Assembly: GCF_003854935.1 (NCBI RefSeq)
Contig: NZ_CP033969.1
Location: 3,569,790-3,633,789, forward strand
DNA: 64,000 nt
DNA from: Cupriavidus pauculus
GTDB lineage: Bacteria; Pseudomonadota; Gammaproteobacteria; Burkholderiales; Burkholderiaceae
Direction: 5' to 3'
Shown here: positions 42,748 through 51,413 of the stretch, piece by piece
Layout: every line of letters starts with the position of its first letter
How positions within the stretch are numbered: the stretch's first letter is position 1
Notes under the pieces: model-generated
Seen by the model: only the letters and a program-made list of their open reading frames with translations
The model's database searches: none
What the model was told of the DNA's origin: nothing
Translations under genes and position numbers: made by a program

Positions 42748-43362
42748 ATGCAACGCCTGGTCCTGGCCTCCAACAACGCCGGCAAGGTGCGCGAATTCGG
42801 CGCGCTGCTGTCCCCGCTCGGCTTCGACGTCGTGCCGCAGGGCGAGCTGGGCATCCCCGAGGCCGAGGAGCCGTTTGCCACCTTCGTCGAGAACGCGCTG
42901 GCCAAGGCCCGCCACGCCAGCCGGCTCGCCGGCATGCCCGCGCTGGCCGACGACTCGGGCATCTGCGTCGACGCCCTGGACGGCGCACCGGGCGTCTATT
43001 CGGCCCGGTATGCGCAGATGGTTGGCAAGCCCAAGACCGACGCCGCCAACAACGCGCACCTGATCTCGCAACTGGCCGGCAAGCTGAACCGCCACGCGCA
43101 CTACTACTGCGTGCTGGTGCTGGTGCGCCATGCCGACGACCCGCGTCCGATCATCGCCGAGGGCACGTGGGCCGGCGAGGTCGTGGATGCCCCGCGCGGC
43201 ACGGGCGGCTTCGGCTACGACCCCCATTTCCTGCTGCCCGAGATCGGCAAGACGGCGGCGGAGCTGACGGCCGAGGAAAAGAACGGCATCAGCCATCGCG
43301 CGCTGGCGCTGCAGGGCCTGGTGGCCCGGCTGCAGGCCGCGAGTCTCAAGGTCGGCGCGTAG
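42748..43362 (+). CDS. rdgB: XTP/dITP diphosphatase (RdgB/HAM1)
   Basis: A 204-residue house-cleaning pyrophosphatase that removes dITP, ITP and XTP. Motifs LASNNAGKVREF (about 5-16), ADDSGICVDALDGAPGVYSARYA (about 68-90) and GTGGFGYDPHFLLPE (about 149-163). The start is the ATG at 42748 because AGGAGG at 42734-42739 is 8 bases away; a TTG at 42742 would be too close. It lies between rph and hemW, a common order. Confidence 0.97.
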   Translation: MQRLVLASNNAGKVREFGALLSPLGFDVVPQGELGIPEAEEPFATFVENALAKARHASRLAGMPALADDSGICVDALDGAPGVYSARYAQMVGKPKTDAANNAHLISQLAGKLNRHAHYYCVLVLVRHADDPRPIIAEGTWAGEVVDAPRGTGGFGYDPHFLLPEIGKTAAELTAEEKNGISHRALALQGLVARLQAASLKVGA

Positions 43363-43378
43363 CGCCCAAGGTTTCTGC

Positions 43379-44629
43379 ATGATCCCCATCATTCCCGCCG
43401 GCAGCGGCAAGCCGGCCGAGCCGGCATCGACCGGCAACCCGCAGCTCTGGCTCAAGCCGGGCCAGATCGCCCTGCCCGGTTCGCCGCCGCTGTCGCTCTA
43501 CGTCCATATCCCGTGGTGCGTGCGCAAGTGCCCGTATTGCGATTTCAACTCGCACGCGGCGCCCGGCGGGCAGGACAGCCACGACATCCCCGAAGACCGC
43601 TACCTGGACGCGCTGCGCGCGGACCTGGAACAGTCGCTGCCGCTGGTCTGGGGCCGGCCAGTACACACGGTGTTCCTGGGCGGCGGCACGCCGAGCCTGC
43701 TGTCGGCGGCCGGCATGGACCGGCTGCTGTCGGATATCCGCGCGCTGCTGCCGCTGGACGCCGACGCCGAGATCACGATGGAAGCCAACCCCGGCACCTT
43801 CGAGGCTGAACGGTTTGCCAGCTACCGCGCCAGCGGCATCAACCGGCTGTCGATCGGCATCCAGAGCTTCAACGACGCCCACCTGCAGGCGCTGGGCCGC
43901 ATCCACGGCGAGAAGGAAGCGCGCGCGGCGATCGACATCGCGCTGCGGCACTTCGACAACGTCAACCTGGACCTGATGTACGCGCTGCCGGGCCAGACCA
44001 TCGACGAGTGCGTGCGCGACCTGGAGTCGGCGCTGTCGTACGGCACCGCGCACCTGTCGCTTTACCACCTGACGCTCGAACCGAACACGCTGTTCGCCAA
44101 ATTCCCGCCGGCGCTGCCCGACGAGGACCTGGCCTACGAGATGCAGGACATCATCGAGGCCCGCACGGCCCAGGCCGGCTACCGCCACTATGAGACGTCG
44201 GCCTACGCCCGGCCGCATCGCGAGGCGCGGCACAACCTTAATTACTGGCGTTTCGGCGATTACCTGGGTATCGGTGCCGGGGCGCACGGCAAGCTGTCGT
44301 TCCCGAACCGCATCCTGCGCCAGATGCGCCACAAGCATCCGGCCACGTACATGGATCAGGCCATGGCCGGCAACGCCGTGCAGGAGGCGCGCGAGGTTGG
44401 CGCCGATGAACTGCCGTTCGAGTTCATGCTCAACGCGCTGCGGCTGACCGATGGCGTGCCGGCGTCGAGCTTCCACGACTACACCGGCCTGCCGCTGCAT
44501 GCCATCGGCAAGATGCTGGCCGCCGCCGAGCAGAAAGGGCTGCTGGAAGCCGACCCGACGACCATCAAGCCGACCGAACTGGGCCGGCGCTTCCTCAACG
44601 ACCTGCAGGAGATGTTCCTGAAGGATTGA
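43379..44629 (+). CDS. hemW: HemW, radical-SAM heme chaperone
   Basis: A 416-residue protein; radical-SAM cluster motif C47-x3-C51-x2-C54 in WCVRKCPYCDFN, followed by FLGGGTPSLL and the GIQSFN motif. The C-terminal HemW domain is present. It lacks the extra N-terminal Cys-containing features of oxygen-independent coproporphyrinogen oxidase HemN, so annotation as HemW, which inserts heme into respiratory enzymes, is preferred. It starts 16 bases after rdgB and ends at a terminator. Confidence 0.94.
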   Translation: MIPIIPAGSGKPAEPASTGNPQLWLKPGQIALPGSPPLSLYVHIPWCVRKCPYCDFNSHAAPGGQDSHDIPEDRYLDALRADLEQSLPLVWGRPVHTVFLGGGTPSLLSAAGMDRLLSDIRALLPLDADAEITMEANPGTFEAERFASYRASGINRLSIGIQSFNDAHLQALGRIHGEKEARAAIDIALRHFDNVNLDLMYALPGQTIDECVRDLESALSYGTAHLSLYHLTLEPNTLFAKFPPALPDEDLAYEMQDIIEARTAQAGYRHYETSAYARPHREARHNLNYWRFGDYLGIGAGAHGKLSFPNRILRQMRHKHPATYMDQAMAGNAVQEAREVGADELPFEFMLNALRLTDGVPASSFHDYTGLPLHAIGKMLAAAEQKGLLEADPTTIKPTELGRRFLNDLQEMFLKD

Positions 44630-44665
44630 CGACGGGCCGCCGCGACAAAGCAAAAAGCAAAAAGC

Positions 44666-44704
44666 AAAACGCCACACGCGAATCACGTGTGGCGTTTTTG
44701 CTTT
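44666..44704. terminator. Bidirectional terminator (hemW / glycine-zipper gene)
   Basis: 13-bp stem AAAACGCCACACG / CGTGTGGCGTTTT, loop CGAATCA, T-tract to the right; the left side is A-rich so it also works for the convergent minus-strand gene. Confidence 0.9.
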
Positions 44705-44730
44705 CCCGGTCGTCAGTCGACGGGGGTTGG

Positions 44731-45261
44731 TCAGTACGGCGTCGCCATGTCGTTGGCCACGCGGGCGCGGTCACCCACGCGCAGGTTGCCGATATTGCTC
44801 TGCGTCACGGTGGCCACGCGGCCATCGTCGAGCCGCACGTTGACGCGGTACACGGTCGACGTATTGCTGCCGGTCCGCTTCTCGATCTGGTTGCCTGCCA
44901 CGGCACCGCCCACGGCGCCGACGATCGTCGCGGCCGTCTGGCCACGCCCGCCGCCAATCTGGTGGCCCAGCAGGCCGCCAGCCGCACCGCCGATCACGGT
45001 GCCCAGGATGCCCGAGCTGCCCTGCGTGGTCTGGATCGGCTCGATCGACTCGACGCGGCCCGTGAACACCGAGCCGGCCGGTGCCTGGTAGGTCGAGTTA
45101 TTGGGTTGCTGATAGCCGGTCGGCGGCGGCGCGGTGTTGTAGTTGCCGTAACCGCCGTAGCCCGGCTGCGCGCAGCCGGCCAGTCCGGCCGCCAGTGCCA
45201 GTGCGCCGAGCCCGCCAAGGGCCAGCCACGGCCTTGCTTGATCCTTGCGTTGTTCCTGCAT
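44731..45261 (-). CDS. Glycine-zipper 2TM lipoprotein (SlyB/PcoB-like)
   Basis: A 176-residue lipoprotein: signal peptide then LAGC with lipidated Cys at about residue 30, a Tyr/Gly/Asn-rich linker (QPGYGGYGNYNTAPPPTGYQQ), SVFTGRVESIEPIQTTQ, and a double glycine-zipper helix pair (GILGTVIGGAAGGLLGHQIGGGRGQTAATIVGAVGGAVAGNQIE) typical of SlyB. It is an outer-membrane protein with a role in envelope integrity by family. Convergent with hemW. Confidence 0.9.
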   Translation of the reverse strand: MQEQRKDQARPWLALGGLGALALAAGLAGCAQPGYGGYGNYNTAPPPTGYQQPNNSTYQAPAGSVFTGRVESIEPIQTTQGSSGILGTVIGGAAGGLLGHQIGGGRGQTAATIVGAVGGAVAGNQIEKRTGSNTSTVYRVNVRLDDGRVATVTQSNIGNLRVGDRARVANDMATPY

Positions 45262-45466
45262 CGAATTCTCCTCAATTGCCTGTTTGAAAGCGCCAGCGTG
45301 CTGCGCGATGGCGGCACGCCGTCCCTTTTAGGAACCTTACCGCGCCCACATGGTTCCGCGCTGTCCGACAAACACCGACAAATGCGTCCGACGAGTCAGC
45401 ATCCGCAGCCGGCCGGACCCGTCCCACTGCATCAGGAACATCACACTGTGGCCTGCCGCGTCCCTG

Positions 45467-45472
45467 TATAAT
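45467..45472 (+). promoter_or_regulatory. -10 box of tRNA-Ser promoter
   Basis: Consensus TATAAT 53 bases before the tRNA. The -35 region at the right distance is poor (CACTGT), and the GGGGCTTCAC element of the Thr and Arg tRNA promoters is absent. Confidence 0.55.
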
Positions 45473-45524
45473 GCGCGGCCGGGCAGCATGGATGACAACG
45501 CCAGCCTGCCCGGCACATCCCGAA

Positions 45525-45614
45525 GGAAGCGTGGCCGAGTGGTTTAAGGCAGCAGTCTTGAAAACTGCCGATGGGGTGACCCATCCGTGAGTTCGAATCT
45601 CACCGCTTCCGCCA
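45525..45614 (+). tRNA. tRNA-Ser(TGA)
   Basis: 90-nt class II tRNA with encoded CCA. Acceptor GGAAGCG / CGCTTCC, long variable arm CGATGGGGTGACCCATCCG, anticodon loop CTTGAAA with anticodon TGA, T-arm GAGTTCGAATCTC. Confidence 0.97.
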
Positions 45615-45617
45615 GAC

Positions 45618-45672
45618 AAAAAAATGCCGCAACACCGCTCCGGAACCGGAGGCCGTGTTGCGGCATTTTTGC
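45618..45672. terminator. Long bidirectional terminator (tRNA-Ser / lipoprotein operon)
   Basis: 15-bp outer stem AAAATGCCGCAACAC / GTGTTGCGGCATTTT with an inner CTCCGG-AA-CCGGAG stem; As to the left and Ts to the right, so it serves both convergent units. Confidence 0.93.
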
Positions 45673-45708
45673 TATCCGGCCGCCGGAACGCAGCGGCCAG
45701 GCCAGGGG

Positions 45709-46365
45709 TCAGTCCGCCTGGTACTTCGGCGAACGCGGCCCGTACAGGATGCCGTTCGGCGTGCCGGCCGACAGCAGGCGGTAGCTCGCCGTGCCAGCCA
45801 CCGGGTAGGCGGCATCGGTCATGTGGTTCACGGCCTGGTTGATGGCCGCGGTAATCAGCATGCCGATCAGGCCGCCGCCGCTGTTGCCGCTGTCGTTGGC
45901 CGCGACGGCGGTGCCGCTCCACAGTTCGTCGCCGGTCTTCAGGTCCACCAGCTTGGCGTTCGCGGCCACGCGCGTCACGCTGCTGAGCACCTGGTAACGC
46001 GAGCCGTAGTCGGTCACGGTCACGTACAGGGCGGCGTCGGCGCCAAAGATCTCGCGCAGCTTCTTGACCGGCACGGCGTGGATGTCGCCGGGCACGGTCA
46101 GGCCGTTCTGGCGGAAGGTCTCGTCGACCAGCGCCACCGGCATCACGTAGTAGCCCGATTCCGCCAACGGGAAGGTGGCCTGCGACAGCATCGCGTAGGT
46201 CGCCTTGATGTCCGGCGACTCGTTCAGCGGCGGCAGCACCACGATCGAACGCGGCTTGGCGGCCTTGAACGCGGCGTAGTCCACCTGCTTCTGCGGCACG
46301 GCGCAGCCGGCGAACAGCATCACGGCGCCCAGGGTGGCGACATAGGTCAGGATACGGCGGATCAT
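45709..46365 (-). CDS. DUF799 / GNA1162-family lipoprotein
   Basis: A 218-residue lipoprotein (LFAGC, Cys about residue 21). It has RSIVVLPPLNESPDIKATY near residue 38, LREIFGADAALYVTVTDYGSRYQVL near 108 and the Gly-rich GNSGGGLIGMLITAAINQAVNHMTD near 165, matching GNA1162/DUF799, a surface-exposed meningococcal antigen family. It is the third gene of a leftward operon and its start overlaps the DUF4810 stop by 4 bases. Function of the family is not established; its structure resembles TolB/LpoA-type N-terminal domains. Confidence 0.9.
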   Translation of the reverse strand: MIRRILTYVATLGAVMLFAGCAVPQKQVDYAAFKAAKPRSIVVLPPLNESPDIKATYAMLSQATFPLAESGYYVMPVALVDETFRQNGLTVPGDIHAVPVKKLREIFGADAALYVTVTDYGSRYQVLSSVTRVAANAKLVDLKTGDELWSGTAVAANDSGNSGGGLIGMLITAAINQAVNHMTDAAYPVAGTASYRLLSAGTPNGILYGPRSPKYQAD

Positions 46366-46808
46366 TTGGCGCTCCCGGCGGTCGATTCGGTCTTGGCGGC
46401 CGCCGTGGTGTCGGCCTTGGCCTGCGGCGTGGCGCCGGCGGTTACGTCCGGGCGCGCGTCGGTCTTGACGTTACGCATCAGGAAGTCCATGTACGGCGTG
46501 GACTCCGGGAACAGCGTCTTCTCGGTCTGGAATTCCTTGACCATCTGGTCGCCCTTGCCCACGTTCAGGTAGAGCATGCCCAGTTGGGCGTGGTAGCCCG
46601 GCGGCACACTGCCGCCCTTGGCCTTGATCTTCTCCAGCCCGCTTTCCAGCGCGGTGATCTGCGCCTCCTTGGACTCGCCCTTGAAGTACTCGTAGACCTG
46701 GGCCTGGTAGCCCTCCCACTGGTACATCGGCTGCGGACCCGCACAGCCGGCCAGCAGGCCGGCCGCCGACAGAAACGCCGCGCTGCGCAGCGTAACCCAT
46801 TGCGTCAT
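46362..46808 (-). CDS. DUF4810 lipoprotein
   Basis: A 148-residue lipoprotein (LLAGC, Cys about residue 22) with PMYQWEGYQAQVYEYFKGE and the TPR-like PPGYHAQLGMLYLNVGKGDQMVKEFQTEKTLFPESTPYMDFLM, the signature of DUF4810. The last 30 residues are Ala/Thr/Lys-rich, probably disordered. It lies between the CsgG-like gene (39-bp gap) and the DUF799 gene (4-bp overlap); these three families are regularly found together. Function unknown. Confidence 0.9.
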   Translation of the reverse strand: MTQWVTLRSAAFLSAAGLLAGCAGPQPMYQWEGYQAQVYEYFKGESKEAQITALESGLEKIKAKGGSVPPGYHAQLGMLYLNVGKGDQMVKEFQTEKTLFPESTPYMDFLMRNVKTDARPDVTAGATPQAKADTTAAAKTESTAGSAK

Positions 46809-46847
46809 GATTTTTCTCGCTTTTTTATGATGGAAGATGGAGCCGGA

Positions 46848-47522
46848 TTACTGCGCCGGCTTCCAGGCACCGCTTTCGATCGCGCTGACCAGGTTGTTCA
46901 CGGCCTCGCGCATGGCCAGGTCCATCACCTTGCCGTTCAGCGTCGAGTCGTAGCTGGCCGTGCCGCCAAAGCCGATGACCTCGCGGTTCGACAGCTTGTA
47001 CTCGCCGGCGCCCTGCGTGGCGTAGACCACTTCGGAGGTGGTGATGTTGACCACGTTCAGGTTGACCTTGGCGTACGCCACCTGCTCGCGGCCACGGCCC
47101 AGGATGCCGAAGAGCTGCACGTCGCCCACTTCCTTGCGGCCGAACTCGGTGATGTCGCCGGTGACCACGAAGTCCGCGCCCTTGAGCTTCTGGGTCTGGT
47201 TCTTGATGGCGGCTTCGCGCTTGATCTCGTCGAGATTCTCGCGTTCCAGCACGTTGAAGCGGTTGGTCTGCTGCAGGTGCGTCACCAGGCTGGTCTTGGC
47301 CTGGCCGCTCAGGCGGTCGATGCCGTCCGAGAACACGCCGCGCATGTAGTTGGAACGGTTGTCGAACTTGCCCACCGCGATCGGCGTGCGCACGCCGTGG
47401 TACGGCCGGCTGGCGCTTTCCACCTTCTGCACCGGCAGCGCGGTCGACGATTCGGTCGCGCAGCCGGCCAGACCCATGGCAGCAACGGCGCCGATCAGGC
47501 AGCAGCTCTTGAGACTCTTCAA
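46848..47522 (-). CDS. CsgG/HfaB-family lipoprotein
   Basis: A 224-residue lipoprotein (GLAGC, Cys about residue 21). The CsgG-fold region contains KFDNRSNYMRGVFSDG, SLVTHLQQTNRFNVLERENLDEIKREA, ADFVVTGDITEFGRKEVGD and AYAKVNLNVVNITTSEVVYATQGAGEY. It lacks any neighbouring curli subunit gene (CsgA/B/E/F), so it is unlikely to be a curli pore as such. Shorter than E. coli CsgG (277 residues). First gene of the leftward three-lipoprotein operon. Confidence 0.88.
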   Translation of the reverse strand: MKSLKSCCLIGAVAAMGLAGCATESSTALPVQKVESASRPYHGVRTPIAVGKFDNRSNYMRGVFSDGIDRLSGQAKTSLVTHLQQTNRFNVLERENLDEIKREAAIKNQTQKLKGADFVVTGDITEFGRKEVGDVQLFGILGRGREQVAYAKVNLNVVNITTSEVVYATQGAGEYKLSNREVIGFGGTASYDSTLNGKVMDLAMREAVNNLVSAIESGAWKPAQ

Positions 47523-47687
47523 TTCATTCTCCAGACAAAAGACAAAACGGGCACATTTATCACGCCGTGACCCAGCTCGGATTGATCCAGTTCAACCCTC
47601 TACGGTATCGGCGGCCGCAAGTCTGTCTGAAGACCTAATTGGGGGGGCCCCACGCTGGTGGGGTCGATGGGAAACGCCGGGGGGGAG

Positions 47688-47720
47688 AAAAAAAGGCCGG
47701 CCCGGCCGAGGCGGCCGGGC
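47688..47720 (-). terminator. Terminator after Bug-protein gene
   Basis: On the minus strand GCCCGGCCG / CGGCCGGGC (9 bp) with a 3-base loop, then GGCC and seven Ts. 22 bases past the stop. Confidence 0.85.
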
Positions 47721-47742
47721 GGAGATTGATGCAGTCCGAAAC

Positions 47743-48804
47743 TTACTCGGCCGTGATCTTGCCCTGCTCGATCACGGTCTTCCAGCGCTTCAGCTCCTGG
47801 TTTTCGAACTCGGCGAACTGCTCGGGCGTGTTGGCGACCACTTCGAAGCCCTGCTCGTTGAGCTTCTTCTGCATGCCGGCGTCCTTGAGCGCGCCGACAA
47901 TGGCGCCATGCAAGCGGGTCTTCACATCGGCCGGCAGGCCCTTGGGCGCGGCCACGCCCTGCCACGAGTAGACCTCGACGTCCTTGACGCCGCCCTCGGC
48001 CATGGTGGGCACGTTGGGCAGCACGGCCGAGCGCTTGTCAGACGTCACGGCCAGCGCCTTGAGCTTGCCCGTGCGGATGTGCTGCAGCACCGCGTTGACG
48101 TTCTGGAACGACACGTCGACCTGCCCGGCCAGCAGGTCCGAGATGGCCGGCGCGCCGCCCTTGTACGGCACGTGCAGGCCCTCGGTGCCGCTCTTCTGCC
48201 AGAACAGCGCGGCCGTCAGGTGGTCCGACGACCCCGCGCCCGAGCTGGCGAACGTGACCTTGCCCGGATTCTTCTTCATGTAGGCCACCAGTTCCGGCAG
48301 CGACTTGACCGGGAAGTTCGGGTTGGCCACCAGCACGTTCGGCGCCCGCACCGCCACGGTCAGCAGGTCGAAGTCCTTGGCCGGGTCGTACTGCAGGTTC
48401 TTCTGCAGGAACGGGTTGACCGCGAACACGCCGATCGATGCCACCAGCATCGTGTAGCCGTCGGCCGGCGCGCGCTTGACGTAGGTGGCGCCGATGGCCC
48501 CGGTGGCGCCCGGCTTGTTGTCGATCACGAACGGCTGGCCGAGTTTCTCGTTGAGCGGCGCGGCCAGGTAGCGGGCGATGGTGTCGGTCGAGCCGCCGGC
48601 CGGGAACGGCACGACGACCGAGACCGGCTTCTGCGGCCACGCCGCGGTGGACGCCATGGCGGCGCCGCAGACGGTCACGCCGGCGGCCAGTGCCAGGGCC
48701 ACGCCGGCCAGGCGGCGCAGCAGCGCGTTGTGGCGGGACGCGCGCGGGGCGGCGGGGGCGAAGGTGCGGGCCGCCTGCGTGGCGGCCGTGGAAGTACGGA
48801 TCAT
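47743..48804 (-). CDS. Bug-family periplasmic binding protein (TctC-type)
   Basis: A 353-residue protein. After an unusually long N-terminal lead (about 50 residues, Ala/Arg-rich, signal peptide near LAGVALALAAGVTVCGAAMA) come the Bug signatures WPQKPVSVVVPFPAGGSTDTIARYLA, DNKPGATGAIGATYVKRAPADGYTML and FASSGAGSSDHLT. The family binds small carboxylates, usually for TctAB transporters, though many are orphans; no tctA/tctB is near. It lies 43 bases downstream of gudD on the same strand, so a D-glucarate-type ligand is inferred. Confidence 0.92.
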   Translation of the reverse strand: MIRTSTAATQAARTFAPAAPRASRHNALLRRLAGVALALAAGVTVCGAAMASTAAWPQKPVSVVVPFPAGGSTDTIARYLAAPLNEKLGQPFVIDNKPGATGAIGATYVKRAPADGYTMLVASIGVFAVNPFLQKNLQYDPAKDFDLLTVAVRAPNVLVANPNFPVKSLPELVAYMKKNPGKVTFASSGAGSSDHLTAALFWQKSGTEGLHVPYKGGAPAISDLLAGQVDVSFQNVNAVLQHIRTGKLKALAVTSDKRSAVLPNVPTMAEGGVKDVEVYSWQGVAAPKGLPADVKTRLHGAIVGALKDAGMQKKLNEQGFEVVANTPEQFAEFENQELKRWKTVIEQGKITAE

Positions 48805-48847
48805 GGGCTGTCTCCTGCTTGGGTTTTTGAAGCTTTTACGACGGTGC

Positions 48848-50197
48848 TCAGCGCACCATGCACGGCATCTTGTTGTTGAACTTCCAGTTCGGGATCAGGA
48901 ACTGCATGGCGATGGCGTCGTCGCGCGCGCCCAGGCCCTTTTCCTGGTAGAGACGATTGGCCCGCGCCAGCGCGTCCATGTCCAGCTCCACGCCCAGGCC
49001 CGGCGTCTTCGGCACCTGCACCAGCCCGCCCTCGATCTTCAGCGGGTTGCGCGTCAGGTGCTCGCCGTCCTGCCAGATCCAGTGCGTGTCGATGGCCGTG
49101 ACGCGGCCCGGCGCGGCGGCGGCCACGTGCGTGAACATCGCCAGCGAGATATCGAAATGGTTGTTCGAATGCGAGCCCCACGTCAGGCCCCATTCCGAGC
49201 ACATCTGCGCCACCCGCACCGACCCCTGCATGGTCCAGAAGTGCGGGTCGGCCAGCGGGATGTCGACCGATTGCAGGCGCACCGCGTGGCCCATCTGCCG
49301 CCAGTCGGTGGCGACCATGTTGGTGGCCGTCGGCAGGCCGGTGGCGGTGCGGAATTCGGCCATGATCTCGCGGCCCGAGTAGCCGTCCTCCGCGCCGCAG
49401 GGGTCCTCGGCGTAGGCCAGGATGCCGTGCTTGTCGCGGCACAGGCGGATCGCCTCCTTCAGCAGCCAGCCGCCGTTGGGGTCCAGGGTGACGCGCGCCT
49501 TCGGAAAACGCTCGTGCAGCGCGATGATCGCTTCCATCTCCTCGTCGCCGCGCAGCACGCCGCCCTTGAGCTTGAAGTCGTTGAAGCCGTAGCGCTCATA
49601 GGCCGCCTCGGCCAGCCGCACCACGCCCTGGGCATCCATCGCCACTTCATTGCGGATGCGGAACCATTCGTTGTCCGCGCCGGGCTCGGTGCGGTAGTCG
49701 AGCGTGGTCTTGTTGCGGTCGCCGACGTAGAACAGGTAGCCCAGCATTTCCACGGCATCGCGCTGCTGGCCTTCGCCCAGCAGCGCCGCCACGGGCACCT
49801 GCAGGTGCTGGCCCAGCAGGTCCAGCAGCGCCGCTTCCAGCGCGGTCACGGCGTGGATGGTGATACGCAGGTCAAATGTCTGCAGGCCGCGCCCGCCGGC
49901 GTCGCGGCTGGCAAACTGCGCGCGCACGCGGTTCAGGATCGACAGGTACTGGCCGATGCCCTGCCCCACCACCAGCGGGCGGGCGTCTTCCAGCGTCTGG
50001 CGGATGCCCTCGCCGCCGGGCACCTCGCCCACGCCGGTGTTGCCGGCGCTGTCCTTGAGGATGACGATGTTGCGGGTGAAGTACGGGCCATGTGCGCCCG
50101 ACAGGTTCATCAGCATGCTGTCGTGGCCCGCCACGGGCACGACGGTCAGTTCGGTCACGACGGGCGTCGCGCCCACGGGTTGGGTGTTGGCGTTCAT
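48848..50197 (-). CDS. gudD: D-glucarate dehydratase
   Basis: A 449-residue enolase-superfamily enzyme, start [28 protein letters not shown]. Motifs agree with characterised Gud[33 protein letters not shown] (the K-x-K base), [10 protein letters not shown] and AYAEDPCG (metal ligands), [12 protein letters not shown], and [21 protein letters not shown] (catalytic His). It dehydrates D-glucarate (and L-idarate) to 5-keto-4-deoxy-D-glucarate. The regulator gene is divergent, and the Bug protein is downstream. The next pathway enzyme KdgD is not seen in the window. Confidence 0.96.
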   Translation of the reverse strand: MNANTQPVGATPVVTELTVVPVAGHDSMLMNLSGAHGPYFTRNIVILKDSAGNTGVGEVPGGEGIRQTLEDARPLVVGQGIGQYLSILNRVRAQFASRDAGGRGLQTFDLRITIHAVTALEAALLDLLGQHLQVPVAALLGEGQQRDAVEMLGYLFYVGDRNKTTLDYRTEPGADNEWFRIRNEVAMDAQGVVRLAEAAYERYGFNDFKLKGGVLRGDEEMEAIIALHERFPKARVTLDPNGGWLLKEAIRLCRDKHGILAYAEDPCGAEDGYSGREIMAEFRTATGLPTATNMVATDWRQMGHAVRLQSVDIPLADPHFWTMQGSVRVAQMCSEWGLTWGSHSNNHFDISLAMFTHVAAAAPGRVTAIDTHWIWQDGEHLTRNPLKIEGGLVQVPKTPGLGVELDMDALARANRLYQEKGLGARDDAIAMQFLIPNWKFNNKMPCMVR

Positions 50198-50285
50198 GTG
50201 GATGGTCTCCGAGTCCTGTTGACGAGGCCGCCGGGATCGCGCTCCCCATGTCGTGGAAATGCGCCCTGCTGTCTTCTGCTCATAC

Positions 50286-50299
50286 GCTAATATATTAGC
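50286..50299. promoter_or_regulatory. AT-rich palindrome upstream of gudD
   Basis: GCTAATATATTAGC, perfect 14-bp palindrome about 90 bp upstream of the gudD start. It may include the gudD -10 region or be an operator. The neighbouring CGTATGA (minus strand, 50279-50285) matches part of the candidate regulator motif. Confidence 0.45.
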
Positions 50300-50368
50300 T
50301 GGCCGATGCGAACGCGCTGTCGCGCTGCCACAACGATCCCACGGCTGCAAGATCCTGTGCGTTATCGG

Positions 50369-50388
50369 TCGTCGTATGACTTATGACG
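50369..50388. promoter_or_regulatory. Candidate operator in gudD/regulator intergenic region
   Basis: TCGTCGTATGACTTATGACG, imperfect inverted repeat GTCGTA-N5-TATGAC. It is 17/20 identical to 19062-19081 and its first 12 bases match the minus-strand site at 51281-51302 at 11 of 12. It lies 82-101 bp upstream of the regulator gene and 172-191 bp upstream of gudD. Confidence 0.65.
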
Positions 50389-50469
50389 CAGTATAATGAG
50401 CGCGTACCTGCGCGGTCAACAATGCCGCCGTCAGGGTCATCCCCACATTGTTCCTACCCCTGCACGCCC

Positions 50470-51219
50470 ATGTCCAACGTTACGATGACTTCGCCCGCTC
50501 CCCTGCGCCGCCGTGGCCGCACGCTTGCCGAAGAAGTGGTCGGCAACCTGACCGACAGCATCCAGCAGGGCCAGATCAAGCCGGGCGACAAGCTGCCCAC
50601 CGAGTCCGAAATCATGGCCACGCTGGGCGTGAGCCGTACCGTGGTGCGCGAGGCGCTGTCGCGGCTGCAGGCCAGCGGGCTGGTGGAAACGCGCCACGGT
50701 ATCGGCACCTTCGTGCTGAACCGGCCGCCCGAGACGCAGTCGCCGTTCCGCATCGACCCGTCGGCGATGGTCACCGCCATGGACGTGCTGGCGATGCTCG
50801 AATTCCGCGTCAGCCTGGAAGCCGAGGCGGCCAGCCTGGCGGCCACGCGCCGCAGCGACGACCAGCTCCGCGCCATGCGCCGCGCGCTGGACGACATGAA
50901 GCGCAATGCGGCCGAGGGCAACGACGCGGTGGCGTCCGATTTCGAGTTCCATCTGTCGATCGCCCGCGCCACGGGCAACCGCTATTTCACGGACATCATG
51001 GGTCACCTGGGTACGATGGTGATCCCGCGCAGCCGGCTGCAGGTGAGCCAGCCCGAGCGCGAGCAGTACCTGGAGCGCGTCAGCTTCGAGCACGAGAGCA
51101 TCTTCGACGCGATCGAACGGCGCGACCCGGAAGCCGCCAAGGCGGCCATGCGGATGCACCTGACCAACAGCCGCGAGCGCCTGCGCAAGGCGTCCGCGAT
51201 GGCGGCATCGCCGGCCTGA
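50470..51219 (+). CDS. GntR/FadR-family (FCD) regulator of aldarate genes
   Basis: A 249-residue repressor-type protein, start MSNVTMTSPAPLRRRGRTLAE (upstream in-frame ATG gives non-conserved sequence). Winged helix around residues 14-80 with GDKLPTESEIMATLGVSRTVVREALSRLQASGLVETRHGIGTFVL; FCD domain from about 100 with DFEFHLSIARATGNRYF and SFEHESIFDAIERRDPEAAKAAMRMHL. FCD regulators bind sugar acids or other carboxylates at a metal site (the His residues in EFH and EHE). It is divergent from gudD and followed by the semialdehyde dehydrogenase. It probably represses both, and by shared motifs also the uronate locus. Confidence 0.92.
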   Translation: MSNVTMTSPAPLRRRGRTLAEEVVGNLTDSIQQGQIKPGDKLPTESEIMATLGVSRTVVREALSRLQASGLVETRHGIGTFVLNRPPETQSPFRIDPSAMVTAMDVLAMLEFRVSLEAEAASLAATRRSDDQLRAMRRALDDMKRNAAEGNDAVASDFEFHLSIARATGNRYFTDIMGHLGTMVIPRSRLQVSQPEREQYLERVSFEHESIFDAIERRDPEAAKAAMRMHLTNSRERLRKASAMAASPA

Positions 51220-51280
51220 CGGCCTTGCATCGCCCGCCGGATCACGTGACGGGCGATGCGGTTGCGGCCTGGCCGTCGAT

Positions 51281-51302
51281 GTCATATGATGTCTTACGAC
51301 GA
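51281..51302. promoter_or_regulatory. Candidate operator upstream of semialdehyde dehydrogenase
   Basis: Minus strand begins TCGTCGTAAGACATCATATG, sharing TCGTCGTA(A/T)GAC with the 50369 site and, on the plus strand, ATGTCTTACGACG with the 19062 site (12 of 13). Spacing between half sites is 2 to 3 bases longer. It lies 112-133 bp upstream of the dehydrogenase start. Confidence 0.58.
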
Positions 51303-51413
51303 GTTTTCCGCCCCTGCCGGGGTGCGCCACGCCATGGCGCCCGCCCCGGCTGCCGACGCCTTGCGTGACGGCGATCCGGCCCTCCTTTCCACCTTCCCGC
51401 AGGACCCAAGATC

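Noticed and set aside
39678-42962. 1094-codon minus-strand frame
   Set aside because: Covers the kinase, phosphatase and rph genes in antisense; no family motifs and low-complexity composition.
46848-47522. Curli secretion channel
   Set aside because: No CsgA/B/E/F genes nearby and the protein is shorter than CsgG; only the fold is supported.
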